A stretch of DNA of 17,383 nucleotides from Rodentolepis nana (Eukaryota; Platyhelminthes; Cestoda; Cyclophyllidea; Hymenolepididae). Below the pieces are notes generated by a model. That model searched no databases and was not told the DNA's origin. It saw nothing but the letters and a program-made list of their open reading frames with translations. Position numbers and translations under genes: made by a program. The stretch is from NCBI GenBank assembly GCA_900617975.1, contig UZAE01013160.1:8466-25848 (forward strand), in the 5' to 3' direction. Shown here piece after piece: positions 16,691-17,383 of the stretch (position 1 is its first letter; every line of letters starts with the position of its first letter).

Positions 16691-17383
16691 TGATATTTTA
16701 CAATAATTTTTAGGTTACTATTTTATGGGGCAATTTGTTTAAAACAAGGGAATGAATTGATATGTTAAAAACGTTAAAGAGGCTCAATATGATGTAAAGC
16801 GCACACTCACTCGCACACGCGCGCAAATATATAGATATATAAAGTCTGGGTTTCACAAAACTAACTCAAATTTAGGCAGAATTTTGTTCTACATATTTTT
16901 ATAGGGCTCATATTTTAGAAATTCAATCAAACATTCAAGTGATTGTATTGTGAACACGTTCCCTTAAATCACTTTTGAATTTTGACTACCAGGTTTAACA
17001 TTTGCTAACAATACGCTAGTAAATGTCTCAAACTATATTTTAACTACTACGCTCCATAGATGAACATAATGTTAGGAATGAGAATACAGCTTTGTCGTTT
17101 TCAATAGCCTGAGAATCGACATTCATCAAATGGATTATCAACAAGAACTTACTGTAATGCTGAATGAATCCGCATAAATATAATAGGAATTGAAAAGTCT
17201 GTGTTAAGCGAATAGTTGAAAATTTCAAATTAATTAAATTAAATATTACTTTACTCTTGTTATTCAAGACTTTGTTTTAGTAATGATATTCGTGATGCAA
17301 TAATTTCACATGTTTCATATTTATCTGACAAGCTCTGAAGTGCAAGCCGGTAAAGTTTCATTGAATTTTCACTCCACCTCCAA
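16691..17383 (+). repeat. Direct repeat, right copy (693 bp, identical)
   Basis: Copy of 15448-16140 running to the window end, where the match is still in progress (...CACTCCACCTCCAA). The true unit may therefore be longer than 693 bases. Confidence 0.95.

Noticed and set aside
1..17383. tRNA, rRNA or CRISPR arrays
   Set aside because: No cloverleaf-like conserved boxes, rRNA landmarks or regularly spaced repeats were seen on either strand. Repeats present are dispersed mobile elements or large duplications.

Overview
The window looks like AT-rich, repeat-dense nuclear DNA of an invertebrate animal, most likely an arthropod. The inference rests on its mobile elements: a mellifera-type mariner and an APE-type non-LTR retrotransposon whose protein fragments resemble those common in arthropods. 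Relatives of both occur in other invertebrates, including flatworms, so the assignment is tentative. Introns look spliceosomal (GT-AG). No prokaryotic operon, rRNA, tRNA or CRISPR array was recognised.

Layout. Bases 905-2565 hold the 3' part of a non-LTR retrotransposon on the minus strand, broken by an LTR-like repeat. Directly upstream of it, also on the minus strand, 2570-3857 can be read as a gene built almost wholly of micro-exons: a signal-peptide exon, then exons of 22, 50, 30 and 33 nt and a short last exon. All join in one open frame of 80 codons including the stop. The 30- and 33-nt exons are diverged copies of each other. Further micro-exon-like acceptor/donor pairs lie at 4305-5264. 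This is the most interesting feature of the window.

Bases 6108-7483 and 8572-9473 are two plus-strand copies of a non-LTR element from which nearly all of the reverse transcriptase is missing. The start of the endonuclease is joined almost directly to the last codons of the RT tail, at what looks like the same junction in both copies, followed by the same long AT-rich tail. A complete but dead mariner (10003-11300, TA duplication, 30-bp TIRs, several frameshifts) sits beside the fullest of four LTR-like repeats (near 1765, 9474, 11308 and 12778). Between 11.9 and 13.95 kb the plus strand carries coding-like pieces with good splice signals: a weakly F-box-like exon with a 98-nt intron, and an 80-codon terminal exon followed by AATAAA. 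They may or may not belong to one gene.

The right end is probably affected by assembly. Bases 15448-16140 recur without difference at 16691-17383, just after a single N at 16690. Bases 16381-16689, just before that N, are a perfect inverted copy of 7623-7931. Sequence next to the inverted copy matches its counterpart only roughly, so the perfect identity stops abruptly.

All repeat alignments, splice sites and frames were read by eye. No database or splice predictor was used.
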